NCBI GenBank assembly: GCA_963662395.1
Contig: OY759511.1
Coordinates: 930,001 to 994,000, forward strand
Source of the DNA: JAPOXR01 sp963662395
GTDB taxonomy: Bacteria > Pseudomonadota > Alphaproteobacteria > Rhodobacterales > Rhodobacteraceae
Reading direction: 5' to 3'
DNA: 64,000 nucleotides
A program made the translations under genes and the position numbers. Position 1 is the first letter of the stretch; each line of letters opens with the position of its first letter. Under the pieces are notes generated by a model that did no database searches, was not told the origin of the DNA, and saw only the letters and a program-made list of their open reading frames with translations. This document shows, piece after piece, positions 16,620 through 26,230 of this stretch.

Positions 16620-18107
16620 ATGAAACCCATCCCGGTGACACGGTGCCTGGCCAGCCTGGCCATGACAATCATGCTGGCAGGAGGGGCGCCGGCTGCAACG
16701 GAGTCGATTACCATCGGGATGCAGCTGGAGCCGCCCAATCTTGACCCGACTGGCGGCGCGGCGGCGGCAATCGATGAAGTTGTCTACGCCAACATTTTTG
16801 AAGGCCTCACCAGGTACGCGGCCGATGGCACGATTCGACCAGCCCTGGCCCGGTCTTGGGATGTCTCGCACGACGGCACCATCTACAGGTTTCACCTCCA
16901 GGAGGGTGTCAGCTTTCACGACGGCTCCGGCTTCGATGCCGGTGATGTGAAGTTTTCGCTTGATCGCGCCAGGGCCGAGGGCTCCAGAAGTGCCCAGAAG
17001 GCGTTGTTTGCCGGCATCACCGATGTCCGGATCATCGATTCGCATACGGTCGAGGTGACTCTGTCGGAGCCCGACAGTGACTTTGCCACCAAGATGGCAT
17101 GGGGCGACGCCATCATCCTCGACCCGGTCTCGGCCGACCGGGCCAGCACCGACCCCGTTGGCACCGGCCCGTTCAGGCTCCAGAGATGGGTCAGGGGCGA
17201 CCGGATCGAAATCGTGCAAAACACCGATTACTGGGGCAAACCGGCCTTGCTGGAGAAGGCTGTATTCAGGTTCATTCCGGATCCGACCGCCGCGTTTTCG
17301 GCAATCCTGGCAGGCGACATCGATGCCTTTCCGAATTTTCCGGCACCGGAGACGCTTGGCCAGCTGGAGGGAAATCCCCGGTTCAGGATCGTGGTTGGCT
17401 CGACAGAAGGCGAGACCATCCTGGCAATCAACAACCGGTCGGAGCCGCTGGACGATATCAGGATTCGCAAGGCCATTGCCCACGCCATTGACCGGCAGGA
17501 GTTGATCGACGGTGCCATGTTCGGCTACGGCACCCCCATCGGAACCCATTTTGCCCCTCATCATCCGGACTATCTGGATCTGACCGGGCAATCCGGACAT
17601 GACGCCGAACTGTCCAGGAAATTGCTGACCGAAGCCGGATACGGCAATGGGCTGACACTTCGCCTCATGCTGCCGCCGCCATCCTATGCGCGACGCGGCG
17701 GCGAGATCATCGCCTCGCAGTTACGGGATGTCGGAATCGAAACCGACATTGCCAATCTTGAATGGGCACAGTGGCTGGAACAGGTATTCACGAACAGGGA
17801 TTACGATCTGACCATCGTCAGCCACACCGAACCGAACGACATCAACATCTATGCAAGGCCCGACTACTACTTCCAGTATGACAGCCGGGAATTCCGGGAG
17901 CTGATGTCGGACCTGACCAAGGAAACAGACCCGGTGGCGAGGAGGATTCTGATTCACGATGCGCAGCAAATGATCGCCGATGATCATGTCAACGCGTTCC
18001 TGTTCCAGCTGCCGAAGACCGGAGTTGCCGATTCCAGGATCATGGGTTTGTGGGGCAATTCGCCGACCCAGGCAAACGACCTTACCGCGGTATACTGGAC
18101 GGAATGA
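16620..18107 (+). CDS. ABC transporter substrate-binding protein, family 5 (peptide/nickel type)
   Basis: Periplasmic solute-binding protein of the extracellular family 5, 495 residues. A signal peptide covers about residues 1-25 (CLASLAMTIMLAGGAPAA). The mature protein starts ESITIGMQLEPPNLDPTGGA and has the family pattern YANIFEGLTRYAADGTIRPA, LARSWDVSHDGTIYRFHL and GDVKFSLDRA. GGAGG lies about ten bases before the ATG. Members bind di- and oligopeptides, glutathione, nickel or opines; the ligand here is unknown. The matching permeases and ATPase are on the opposite strand at 18201-21552 and converge on this gene, so the system is split into two transcripts. Confidence 0.9.
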   Translation: MKPIPVTRCLASLAMTIMLAGGAPAATESITIGMQLEPPNLDPTGGAAAAIDEVVYANIFEGLTRYAADGTIRPALARSWDVSHDGTIYRFHLQEGVSFHDGSGFDAGDVKFSLDRARAEGSRSAQKALFAGITDVRIIDSHTVEVTLSEPDSDFATKMAWGDAIILDPVSADRASTDPVGTGPFRLQRWVRGDRIEIVQNTDYWGKPALLEKAVFRFIPDPTAAFSAILAGDIDAFPNFPAPETLGQLEGNPRFRIVVGSTEGETILAINNRSEPLDDIRIRKAIAHAIDRQELIDGAMFGYGTPIGTHFAPHHPDYLDLTGQSGHDAELSRKLLTEAGYGNGLTLRLMLPPPSYARRGGEIIASQLRDVGIETDIANLEWAQWLEQVFTNRDYDLTIVSHTEPNDINIYARPDYYFQYDSREFRELMSDLTKETDPVARRILIHDAQQMIADDHVNAFLFQLPKTGVADSRIMGLWGNSPTQANDLTAVYWTE

Positions 18108-18200
18108 CCGGCGAGGGCCTTGTCGGTGCATCCGGGCCGGGCTGGCAGGCGGGGAACCGGCCGCATCCACCATCGCTCTCCCGGTCGGAAGCCCGGATCG

Positions 18201-19790
18201 TCAGCGGAGCCACTCTCCGGGTATCGACGGCGCTGCGGCCAGCAGGGACTTCGTATGATCGTGCCGGGGGGAGGTGAGAACATCGGCTGTCCTGCCCTCT
18301 TCCACCACCCGGCCCTCCTGCATCACCAGCACCCGATCCGTCACTGCCCTGACCACGGTCAGGTCGTGGCTGATGAGCAGGTAGGAAAGCCCGTATGCCT
18401 GCTGCAGGCTGTCGAGCAATTCGAGGATCTGCGAACGGATCGACACATCGAGCGCCGATACCGCCTCATCCAGCACGATGATATCCGGACGTAGCACCAG
18501 GGCGCGGGCAATTGCGATTCGCTGCCGCTGACCACCCGAAAACTGGTGAATGAATTTCTGCATGTCCGAGGCCGACAGCCCGACATCTTCAATTGCATCG
18601 GCAACACGCTGGCGCTTCCGATTCCGGGACAGCTTCTCGTCGAGCAGGTATAACGGCTCACCGACCAGTCTTTCGACACGGTGCCTGGGATTGAACGATC
18701 CGTAGGGATCCTGGAACACTGCCTGGATTCTTCTTCGGGCCCCGATGGGCAGGCCGCCGGCCCGGTCAACCGGTGCCTGGCTGACGGTAACCTGCCCCTC
18801 CTGCAACGGGTCAAGACCAAGTATCGCCCTGGCCAGGCTTGATTTGCCGCAACCCGACTCGCCGACCAAGCCGAGGCTTTCTCCTCGCCGCAACTTGAAG
18901 CTGACCCTGTCAACCGCACGCAACCGCCGTCCCTTCCGCAGGAACCGGACCGGCCTGGCATATTCACGCACGACATCGCGCACCAACAGCAAGCACTCCC
19001 CGCCACTCTCACCGGATCTTTCCGGCGCCCAGCTGGATGCAGCAAGAAGCTGCCTGGTGTAGTGGTGGCGCCGGCGTCGAAACAATGATGCAGTCTCGTC
19101 CATCTCGACGATCACGCCATCATTCATGACCATGGTCCGGTCGGTCATCTGCGCGATCACTGCCAGGTCATGGGTAATCAGCATCAGCGACATGCCGTCA
19201 TCGGCAACCAGCGATGACAGCAATTCGAGAATCCGGGACTGGGTCGAAACATCAAGGGCGGTGGTCGGCTCGTCGGCAATCAGCAATTTCGGCATGAGAG
19301 CAATTGCCATGGCGATGCAGACCCGCTGGCGCTGGCCGCCGGAAAGTTCATGCGCAAAGAGATCCATGGGAAACCGGCTTGTCGGCATTCCGACCCTCTC
19401 GAGTTTCCCGGCAGCGATATCAAGCGCCTCCCTTCGGCCGATACCAAGGTGCACCATCAATGTCTCGGCGACCTGGTCACCAATCGTGCGGACGGGATTG
19501 AGAGCCGTCATCGGCTCCTGGAAAATCATGCCGATTTCCCTTCCCCTGATCTTGCACATCTCCGGCTCCGACAGGGCGAGAAGGTCGCAACCTGCAAGCT
19601 CGGCCGAGCCGGCGCGGACGGCCTCCGGCGGCGGCAGCCCCATGATCGACAGCGCTGTCATGGATTTTCCGCACCCGGATTCGCCGACCACACCGAACCG
19701 GCTGCCGGCCTCGATATCGAAGCTGACACCCCGCAAGATGTTGGTGCCTCCGATCGAAACATCGAGATCTGTCACCGACAGGACAGTCAA
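18201..19790 (-). CDS. ABC transporter ATP-binding protein, fused DppD-DppF type
   Basis: Cytoplasmic ATPase with two complete ABC domains in one 529-residue chain, the common alphaproteobacterial fusion of DppD and DppF. Domain 1 has Walker A GESGCGKS, signature LSGGQRQRVCIA and Walker B LLIADEPTTALD. Domain 2 has GESGCGKSS, FSGGQRQRIAIA and IIVLDEAVSALD. Both sites look competent. The start is a TTG at 19788-19790 overlapping the permease stop as TTGA; the open frame running back to 20138 is only the shadow of the permease. Last gene of the dppB-dppC-ATPase operon. Confidence 0.9.
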   Translation of the reverse strand: MTVLSVTDLDVSIGGTNILRGVSFDIEAGSRFGVVGESGCGKSMTALSIMGLPPPEAVRAGSAELAGCDLLALSEPEMCKIRGREIGMIFQEPMTALNPVRTIGDQVAETLMVHLGIGRREALDIAAGKLERVGMPTSRFPMDLFAHELSGGQRQRVCIAMAIALMPKLLIADEPTTALDVSTQSRILELLSSLVADDGMSLMLITHDLAVIAQMTDRTMVMNDGVIVEMDETASLFRRRRHHYTRQLLAASSWAPERSGESGGECLLLVRDVVREYARPVRFLRKGRRLRAVDRVSFKLRRGESLGLVGESGCGKSSLARAILGLDPLQEGQVTVSQAPVDRAGGLPIGARRRIQAVFQDPYGSFNPRHRVERLVGEPLYLLDEKLSRNRKRQRVADAIEDVGLSASDMQKFIHQFSGGQRQRIAIARALVLRPDIIVLDEAVSALDVSIRSQILELLDSLQQAYGLSYLLISHDLTVVRAVTDRVLVMQEGRVVEEGRTADVLTSPRHDHTKSLLAAAPSIPGEWLR

Positions 19791-20608
19791 CGGGCAGATC
19801 CCTGCAATCTCGGATCCAGCCAGTCGCGCAACCCGTCTCCGAGGAGGTTGAGGCCCAGCACCATGGACACGATGGTCAGCCCGGGCAGGACGGCCAGCAG
19901 CGGGGCGGTATAGATCATGGTCTGGGCATCGGCGAGCATCCGCCCCCAGCTGGGAGTCGGCGGTTGGGCTCCCAGGCCGACATAGGACAGGCCGGCCTCG
20001 GCGAGAATTCCGAGCGAAAACTGGATAGTGCCCTGAACGATTAGCAAATTGGCAATGTTCGGCAGCACGTGTTCGATGGAGATCAGCACGGCGCCCTTGC
20101 CGGACAGCCGGGCGGCCAGCGTGTAATCGAGGGTCCATTGGCTCAGCGCTCCACCCCTGGTGACCCTGGCAAAGACCGGGATATTGAAAATCCCGATGGC
20201 AATGATGGCATTGATCGCCGAGGGCCCGAACACCGCGGTAATCAGGATGGCAATGACCAGGGATGGAAATGCAAATACCAGGTCATTTCCCCGCATGATG
20301 AGTTGATCGAGAACCGAGTCATGGGAGGAGGCGGCAACCAGGCCCAGCGGGACCCCGATTACCATGCCAATTCCCACCGCCAGCACTGCCACGCCGATCG
20401 AGATCCGGGAGCCGGCCATGAGCATGGACACCATGTCCCGCCCGAGATGATCGGTTCCGAGCCAGTGATCCGAATTCGGCATCTGGTTTCGGCCGGGAAC
20501 ATCCAGCGTCTCGACCGGAAATGGTGTCCAGAACAGTGACACCAGCGCGATCAGCACCAGCGAGGTTGAAATCGCCAGCCCGGCCGCCAATGTGGCCGGC
20601 ACTCTCAT
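19787..20608 (-). CDS. ABC transporter permease, DppC type
   Basis: Inner-membrane permease of 273 residues with about six membrane segments. The N-terminal part carries HWLGTDHLGRDMVSMLMAGS, typical of DppC/OppC proteins, and the coupling loop is near ARLSGKGAVLISIEHVLPN. It pairs with the DppB-type protein encoded just upstream. Its ATG (20606-20608) overlaps the dppB stop by four bases and its own stop overlaps the ATPase start, so the three genes are tightly coupled. Confidence 0.9.
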   Translation of the reverse strand: MRVPATLAAGLAISTSLVLIALVSLFWTPFPVETLDVPGRNQMPNSDHWLGTDHLGRDMVSMLMAGSRISIGVAVLAVGIGMVIGVPLGLVAASSHDSVLDQLIMRGNDLVFAFPSLVIAILITAVFGPSAINAIIAIGIFNIPVFARVTRGGALSQWTLDYTLAARLSGKGAVLISIEHVLPNIANLLIVQGTIQFSLGILAEAGLSYVGLGAQPPTPSWGRMLADAQTMIYTAPLLAVLPGLTIVSMVLGLNLLGDGLRDWLDPRLQGSAR

Positions 20609-21552
20609 CGCCGGACTCTCAGCCGCGGGTCCACCGCCGCATAGGCAAGGTCAACGGCAAAATTCACCAGTATGACGGCAAGAACCAGCAACATGACCAC
20701 GCTCTCCACCACGATCAGGTCACGCTGAATGATTCCCTGGAAGATCAGCCGTCCGAGGCCGGGCAGGAAAAAGACATTCTCGATGATGATGGCGCCGGCC
20801 AGCAGGAACGAGAATTGCAGCCCCATGATAGTCAGCACCGGAATCAGCGCGTTGTGCAGCGCATGCCGCAGGGTTGCCTGCCGATGGGACAGACCCTTGG
20901 CCCGGGCTGTCCGCACGTAATCCTGCGACAGCGTCTCGATCAGCGCCGAGCGCATGACCCGGGACATGATCGCCGCCTGCGGCAGGGCAAGCGCGATCGC
21001 AGGTAGGGTCAGTGAATTCAGGCCGGCCAGCAATCCGGCCTCCCAGCCGGCAAATCCACCAGCCGAGAACCATTTCAGGGAGATCGAGAAGACGGCCACC
21101 AGCAACATGGCAAACCAGAAATTCGGGATGGCGATTCCCAGCTGGGCCAGGCCCATGATGCCGTGATCCGCTGCCGTTCCCCTTCGCGAGGCAGTGATCA
21201 CCCCGACCGGAAATGCAATGGCGGTGGACAGAAGCAATGCCAGAACCGCCAGCGGCAGCGACACCGCGATCCGGTCGCTGATCAGTTCGGAGACCGGGAC
21301 CCGGTAGGTGTAGGATATACCGAAATCGCCGGTCAGCATCCCGCCGGTCCAGCCAAGATACCGCGACACCGGATTGCCTGTCAGGCCAAGCTCGTCCCGA
21401 AGGGCGGCAACCGTATCCGGGGCAGCATTCATGCCAAGCATGAAGGCCGCCGGATCGCCGGGAATGATCTCGACAATGGCGAATATCACCACGCTGGAGA
21501 CAGCCAGGCTGATTGCAAGAAGAACCAGACGATTGACCAGATAGTGTAGCAT
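20605..21552 (-). CDS. ABC transporter permease, DppB type
   Basis: First gene of the leftward peptide-transport operon, 315 residues. It begins MLHYLVNRLVLLAISLAVSS, the usual first membrane helix of DppB proteins, and contains EIIPGDPAAFMLG, FGISYTYRVPVSELI and the coupling segment RTARAKGLSHRQATLRHALH. The ATG at 21550-21552 was preferred over an upstream start at 21585, which would add eleven non-conserved residues. It forms the channel with DppC. The binding protein is encoded 2.5 kb away on the other strand. Confidence 0.9.
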   Translation of the reverse strand: MLHYLVNRLVLLAISLAVSSVVIFAIVEIIPGDPAAFMLGMNAAPDTVAALRDELGLTGNPVSRYLGWTGGMLTGDFGISYTYRVPVSELISDRIAVSLPLAVLALLLSTAIAFPVGVITASRRGTAADHGIMGLAQLGIAIPNFWFAMLLVAVFSISLKWFSAGGFAGWEAGLLAGLNSLTLPAIALALPQAAIMSRVMRSALIETLSQDYVRTARAKGLSHRQATLRHALHNALIPVLTIMGLQFSFLLAGAIIIENVFFLPGLGRLIFQGIIQRDLIVVESVVMLLVLAVILVNFAVDLAYAAVDPRLRVRR

Positions 21553-21658
21553 GACTGAAATTGCCGATCTCCGAGACCCGGGCATCTATCACATCGGACG
21601 GGCCATGTCCTCACTGCCGGCCCGGTCGAAGCGTGCTACGGTCCCGGGCCCGGCCTCT

Positions 21659-22561
21659 TCAGTCTTCCGCCACAGGGGATGCGGAACCGGATCCTTGGGG
21701 ACAGGAAGGTGCCTGGCAAATATACTCCAGGCAGTTCCGGTAGACATGGCCTTCATTCCGCCCCAGGTAGCGCTCCCGGTTCCTGTCGAACATGGCGGGC
21801 AGTCTGAACCAGGCCACACCCGGATGCACGTGGTGCACGAGGTGGAAGTTGTTGTTCAGGAATAGCAGCGCCAGCGGGCCGCGATCATCCACCACCACCG
21901 TACGGCCCCGCGGCCGCTCATGGGCCCGGTGCTCGAGGAACGTCCTGACCTTCAGAAACGACAGGCCGGCATAGGCCGCCAGCACATGGGCCGGAAGCGG
22001 CATCGAGCCGAATGTCGTTACCCAGTATACGACCGGTGTCACGCCGGCGGCATGCAGGAGCCAGGTCCGCATGATCACCAGATCTCCGGCCCGCATCCTT
22101 CGCAAATCGTCACGCATGAACACGAATTGTGAAATGGCCGGGCCCAGCACCATTCGACCGAGCAGCGAATTGTTGATCCTCGGCAATATCTGCAACGGGC
22201 GGGAGAGCCGTCCTCGGACATCCGGATCAAGGTAGTTCGACTCGGGATCCTCGTAGGGGTCGGTGAGCGTCGGGTCATGGTGGTGCTGCAGGTGAGTATC
22301 GCGAAACCGCTCGTAGGGGATGAACAATCCGACGGCCGGGAACACCAGCGCCACGCTACGGAACCTGCTCCTGAAAGGGTGCCCGTGAATGACTTCATGC
22401 TGCAGCGACGAGTGCAGGCCCACCGGCAATGCCGTGGCGACAATTGCCGCTGGAGCCGAGAGACCGGCGAGCGGCTCGACCACCACCAGGAGCAGGCCGT
22501 AGCAGCAGATCGCCACGTCCACGGTCGGCCACTCGATCGACGGGCTCCGCCCTGCCGGCAT
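21659..22561 (-). CDS. fatty acid desaturase family protein
   Basis: Integral-membrane di-iron oxygenase of the fatty acid desaturase superfamily, about 300 residues. The three histidine boxes that bind iron are visible: QHEVIHGHP, HLQHHHDP and HLVHHVHP. Hydrophobic segments lie between them (ICCYGLLLVVVEPLAGL, VVYWVTTFGSMPL). I used the ATG at 22559-22561; an open frame continues to 22657. Related enzymes desaturate or hydroxylate acyl chains or other hydrophobic amines, so the substrate is uncertain. A second, only distantly similar desaturase lies at 56883. It is followed by the DppB gene on the same strand after about 100 bases. Confidence 0.82.
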   Translation of the reverse strand: MPAGRSPSIEWPTVDVAICCYGLLLVVVEPLAGLSAPAAIVATALPVGLHSSLQHEVIHGHPFRSRFRSVALVFPAVGLFIPYERFRDTHLQHHHDPTLTDPYEDPESNYLDPDVRGRLSRPLQILPRINNSLLGRMVLGPAISQFVFMRDDLRRMRAGDLVIMRTWLLHAAGVTPVVYWVTTFGSMPLPAHVLAAYAGLSFLKVRTFLEHRAHERPRGRTVVVDDRGPLALLFLNNNFHLVHHVHPGVAWFRLPAMFDRNRERYLGRNEGHVYRNCLEYICQAPSCPQGSGSASPVAED

Positions 22562-22692
22562 GGCCAATTCCCCGTCATGATTGCCACCTGGGAGGCTCCA
22601 CGGAAGACATGGCAGGAAATCCCGGTCAATCCACCGGTGGCTGTCGAATTGCAACATTCCGGCGGCGAGGAGAATGCCCTCCAGCGGCCGGT

Positions 22693-23379
22693 TCAGTGGC
22701 TGTGCATGGCGTTGACTTTCGCCCAGGCGTCATTGTAGGCGGCAAGGCGTTTTTCGGCCACCCTGACCGCTTCATGCGGGAGACCTTTTCCCACCAGCAC
22801 ATCGGGATGGTTTTGCCTGACCAGCCCCCGCCACCGCTTCCGGATCTCCGCCAGCGATGCGTTCGGGTCAACACCCAGCACCCTGTACGGGTTCTCCTGG
22901 GCGTCATGCGAAAACCGGGCCAGCACTCCATCGAAATACGGCTCGGAAAACCCGAATATCAGGTTGGTTCGATACAGGAATTCCTTCTCGGCATCGGTCA
23001 GGTGTCCATCCGCCACCGCCACCTGGAACAGGCCTTCCAATACACCCCTGAGCAGCTCCCGGTTGCCGGAAAACATCGTCGCCACCGAGTTTGCGTAATG
23101 CTCGTACCCGGACGAGGACTGGCGGGCATAGTTGAATACCCTTGCCGCGTGCTTCATGTCCGAATCGTCGATCCGGAAGATCTGGCGAAACACCCTGATC
23201 TCGTCGACCGTCACCTGGCCGTCAGCCTTGGCCAGCTTGGCGCCGAGCGCAATCACCGCGATGGTGAACCGGACCTGCCGGTCGGCCTGGCGACGAAGTG
23301 AATCGGGCGAATCGAACAGCCCGGCACCGGCGCTGGCAATTCTCGAGATGAACTCGGCTACTCTCGACCAGATCGACAT
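22693..23379 (-). CDS. DjlA-like co-chaperone (TerB domain plus C-terminal J domain)
   Basis: A 228-residue protein with two domains. Residues about 35-160 form an all-helical TerB/tellurite-resistance-like domain (ALGAKLAKADGQVTVDEI, LFQVAVADGHLTDAEKEFLY). The C-terminal J domain (NPYRVLGVDPNASLAEIRKR, then the HPD tripeptide in RQNHPDVL) would stimulate the DnaK ATPase. This is the arrangement of DjlA, but there is no N-terminal membrane helix, as in many alphaproteobacterial versions. The GNAT gene lies 12 bases upstream, so they probably share a transcript. Confidence 0.87.
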   Translation of the reverse strand: MSIWSRVAEFISRIASAGAGLFDSPDSLRRQADRQVRFTIAVIALGAKLAKADGQVTVDEIRVFRQIFRIDDSDMKHAARVFNYARQSSSGYEHYANSVATMFSGNRELLRGVLEGLFQVAVADGHLTDAEKEFLYRTNLIFGFSEPYFDGVLARFSHDAQENPYRVLGVDPNASLAEIRKRWRGLVRQNHPDVLVGKGLPHEAVRVAEKRLAAYNDAWAKVNAMHSH

Positions 23380-23391
23380 CTTGCACCCACA

Positions 23392-23883
23392 CTACCGGGC
23401 AGTGAATTTCTGCATGAGCACGAGATCGAACCTGCGGCCAAATTTCAGCCCGACCCGTGGAATCCGGCCTGCATGAGTGTAGCCAATTGCTTCATGAAAC
23501 GAAATCGCATCGAGATTCTCGCCGCTGATCCCGGCGATCAGGCAATGGACGCCCCTCCGGCGTGCACACTGTTCCAACTCGCCGATCAATTTCCGCCCAA
23601 TCCCCCTGCCCCGGACCTCCGGCAGCAGGTGAATCGTGGTCTCCATGGATTGCATGTAGCCGGCACCGGGCCTGAATTGGCCATAGGTGGCAAAGCCGAC
23701 GATACCGGCCTCCTCCACGACCAGGAACGGATGCCCGCAGCCTGCCTTTTCACTGATCAGCCTCCCGACCTCCTCTCCCGTCTTTTCGACGCTGTCGAAG
23801 GTGAAGACCGAGTCACGAATCACGAGGTTCCAGATGCCGGCGATTGCCGCCGAGTCGCTGTGTCTGGCAGGTCGGATGAGCAT
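23392..23883 (-). CDS. GNAT family N-acetyltransferase, phosphinothricin-acetyltransferase-like
   Basis: A 163-residue acetyl-CoA-dependent N-acetyltransferase. The acetyl-CoA binding loop is LLPEVRGRGIGRKLIGELE, followed by HCLIAGISGENLDAISFHEAIGYTHAGRI, which matches the PAT/YncA group that acetylates phosphinothricin, methionine sulfone or related small amines. It starts MLIRPARHSDSAAIAGIW, a normal GNAT start. The djlA-like gene follows after 12 bases. The natural substrate cannot be told from sequence. Confidence 0.87.
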   Translation of the reverse strand: MLIRPARHSDSAAIAGIWNLVIRDSVFTFDSVEKTGEEVGRLISEKAGCGHPFLVVEEAGIVGFATYGQFRPGAGYMQSMETTIHLLPEVRGRGIGRKLIGELEQCARRRGVHCLIAGISGENLDAISFHEAIGYTHAGRIPRVGLKFGRRFDLVLMQKFTAR

Positions 23884-24026
23884 TCGGCCGCCCCAATGTC
23901 AGCTTGACCGGAGTGGCCTACAAGAAAACTCCGCCAACGGAAAACCCCGCGGTCAAATAATTATCCGGTTGCCCCCCGATTGCCGCCATCGTTATCCTGC
24001 CGGCGAACAGGTGCTTGGAGGTAGTG

Positions 24027-24497
24027 ATGGCGAAGACTCTTTATCTGGCAAACCCTTACGGGTTTTCACTTCAGCAGAAATCCGGTCCGCTGGTGGAGAT
24101 TCGGATTGCCCTCGAACAGGTGGGAGCAGAGGTGTGGGAGCCCTTCGAGCGCAACAACCAGATTGATTTCGGCAAACCCGGCTGGGCATACGAGGTCGGA
24201 CAGGCCGATACGAGAGATGTCCGCACCAGTGACGGCACCTTCGCCATCGTCAATGGCTGTCCTCCCGACGAAGGCGTCATGGTCGAGCTGGGCATGGCAA
24301 TTGCCTGGGGCAAGCCGACCTTCCTGTTTCGGGACGATTTCCGCCGGTGCACCGACAGCGAGATGTATCCGTTGAACCTGATGCTGTTTACCGGCCTGCC
24401 CGAAACCGGCTGGCAGGATTACTGGTACACCGAGGTTTCGGAGATTTCGAGCCCGGACAAGGCGCTCATGCGCTGGCTGTCCGGACAGACAGGGTAG
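24027..24497 (+). CDS. nucleoside 2-deoxyribosyltransferase family protein
   Basis: Small (156-residue) cytosolic enzyme family that transfers deoxyribose between bases or hydrolyses nucleosides and nucleotides. It begins MAKTLYLANPYGFS, has GAEVWEPFERNNQ, the active-site region GTFAIVNGCPPDEGVMVELG with the catalytic-type Glu after DEG, and AIAWGKPTFLFRDDFRR. GGAGG lies six bases upstream of the ATG at 24027-24029; the frame open from 24015 is not needed. A role in purine or pyrimidine salvage would fit the BMP-type importer elsewhere in the window, but they are not linked. Confidence 0.85.
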   Translation: MAKTLYLANPYGFSLQQKSGPLVEIRIALEQVGAEVWEPFERNNQIDFGKPGWAYEVGQADTRDVRTSDGTFAIVNGCPPDEGVMVELGMAIAWGKPTFLFRDDFRRCTDSEMYPLNLMLFTGLPETGWQDYWYTEVSEISSPDKALMRWLSGQTG

Positions 24498-24754
24498 AAT
24501 TTCCACCGGGGAGAGCAGACCGGTCATGGCTCCGGATCGCTCTTCGATCAAATCCCTCCTCCCTCTCACCGGCGGGCGCGGCGGTGGCAATTCCTGCCCG
24601 GGGCGTTTCGGCCACATCTCCGGCCGGTCTCCCGACCGGCGGGTCCGGGCCGCCGGCAGGGAAGCGGAGTCGAATTGCCACCGGAATTGCGAATGCAATT
24701 GAACCTCGACCCTTGCAGCAATACTTGCCAGCAGGTGGGGACGGAGATTGCCGG

Positions 24755-26230
24755 ATGGAAGACAGGAAGGCAGCAGCGATCGTCGGTGGAGGCGTCATCG
24801 GCGGCGGCTGGGCGGCACGATTCGCCCTGCATGGCTGGGAGGTGTCGGTATTTGACCCCGACCCGCAGGCGGCGGCCGTGCTGGCAACCGTCGAGCGGGC
24901 CCGCAAGTCATACCCTGCCCTCTATGACCGGTTGTTGCCGCCGATGGGCAAGGTCAGCTTCGTGGCCGACCTCGCCGACGTGGCCAGGAACGCGTCCTGG
25001 ATCCAGGAAAGTGTTCCCGAACGACTCGAGGTCAAACTTGCGACAATCGGCCGCATACAGGCTCACTGCTCCGCCGATGCGGTGATCGCCTCGTCGACAT
25101 CCGGGTTCAAGCCGTCGGACCTGCAGCAGGGCTCCCCTCGGCCCGGGCAGATCATCGTCGCCCATCCATTCAACCCGGTCTACCTGCTGCCGGTGGTCGA
25201 GATGGTCCTGTCCGGCGCCAACGATCCGGAGCTTGCCGACACGGCAGAGGCGGTGCTGCGTCAGGTCGGCATGCATCCACTCAGGGTCCGGGCCGAGATT
25301 GATGCCCATCTCGGCGACCGGCTGCTCGAGGCACTCTGGAGAGAAGCATTGTGGCTGATCAGGGATGATATCGCCACCACCGGCGAAATCGACGAGGTCA
25401 TGACGCTGGGCTTTGGCCTGCGATGGGCACAGATGGGGTTGTTCGAGACCTACCGGATTGCCGGCGGGCCGCAGGGGATGGAACATTTCATCCGCCAGTT
25501 CGGCCCGCATCTGAAGGCTCCATGGACCCGGCTGACCGAAGTGCCTGATCTCGATGATGCGCTTGCTGCCAAGATCGGCAGTCAGTCGGACCGGCAATCC
25601 GGCTCGCATTCGATCGAGGAACTTGAAGAAATCCGCGATGCCAACCTGGTCACCATGCTCCGGGGGCTGAAAGCCCGCAACTGGGGTGCTGGCCGGTTCC
25701 TTCGCGACTGCGAAGATCGGGTGACGACCAGCCCGGAGCGCGGGATGGATTGCTGCCCGATGACGACGGTCGAGCGGGTCATTCCGCCCGACTGGATCGA
25801 TTATAACGGCCACATGAACGAGGCGAGATATCTCGAGATCTTCAGCCTGGCCACCGACGGATTCCTGGAGGCAATCGGCTGCGACAGCGCCTATGTGGAG
25901 GCTGGCCGCAGCTACTTCACCCTCGAGACCCATATTCGGCATCTCGATGAAGCCTTTGCCGGAGACCAGATCCACGTGCAGACTATCTGCCTGCTCGGCG
26001 AGGGAAAGAAACTGCACCTGATGCACCGCCTGTCCGGCGCCACCGGTGAATCGCTGGCGACCGGCGAGCACATCCTGGTCCATATCGACCTGTCGGTCCG
26101 ACGATCCTCGGACCCGGATGCCGGCATCGCCCGTGCACTGGCCGACATCTCGTCCATCCATGCGGCTGCGGGCCTTCCGGGCTGGGCACAGCCGCGATTG
26201 TCATTCAGGCGGAAGGGAAGCAGCGAATGA
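24755..26230 (+). CDS. L-carnitine dehydrogenase fused to a thioesterase
   Basis: Two enzymes in one 491-residue chain. Residues 1-320 are a 3-hydroxyacyl-CoA-dehydrogenase-type NAD enzyme: AAIVGGGVIGGGWAARFALH (Rossmann GxGxxG), SSTSGFKPSDLQ, VAHPFNPVYLLPVVE and LGFGLRWAQMGLFETYRIAG, as in carnitine 3-dehydrogenase. Residues about 345-491 are a hotdog thioesterase (IPPDWIDYNGHMNEARYLEI). In carnitine catabolism the dehydrogenase makes 3-dehydrocarnitine, and a thioesterase acting on betainyl-CoA is a known partner, so the fusion fits one pathway. The ATG at 24755-24757 has GGAG eight bases upstream. The stop overlaps pepF by four bases. Confidence 0.87.
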   Translation: MEDRKAAAIVGGGVIGGGWAARFALHGWEVSVFDPDPQAAAVLATVERARKSYPALYDRLLPPMGKVSFVADLADVARNASWIQESVPERLEVKLATIGRIQAHCSADAVIASSTSGFKPSDLQQGSPRPGQIIVAHPFNPVYLLPVVEMVLSGANDPELADTAEAVLRQVGMHPLRVRAEIDAHLGDRLLEALWREALWLIRDDIATTGEIDEVMTLGFGLRWAQMGLFETYRIAGGPQGMEHFIRQFGPHLKAPWTRLTEVPDLDDALAAKIGSQSDRQSGSHSIEELEEIRDANLVTMLRGLKARNWGAGRFLRDCEDRVTTSPERGMDCCPMTTVERVIPPDWIDYNGHMNEARYLEIFSLATDGFLEAIGCDSAYVEAGRSYFTLETHIRHLDEAFAGDQIHVQTICLLGEGKKLHLMHRLSGATGESLATGEHILVHIDLSVRRSSDPDAGIARALADISSIHAAAGLPGWAQPRLSFRRKGSSE

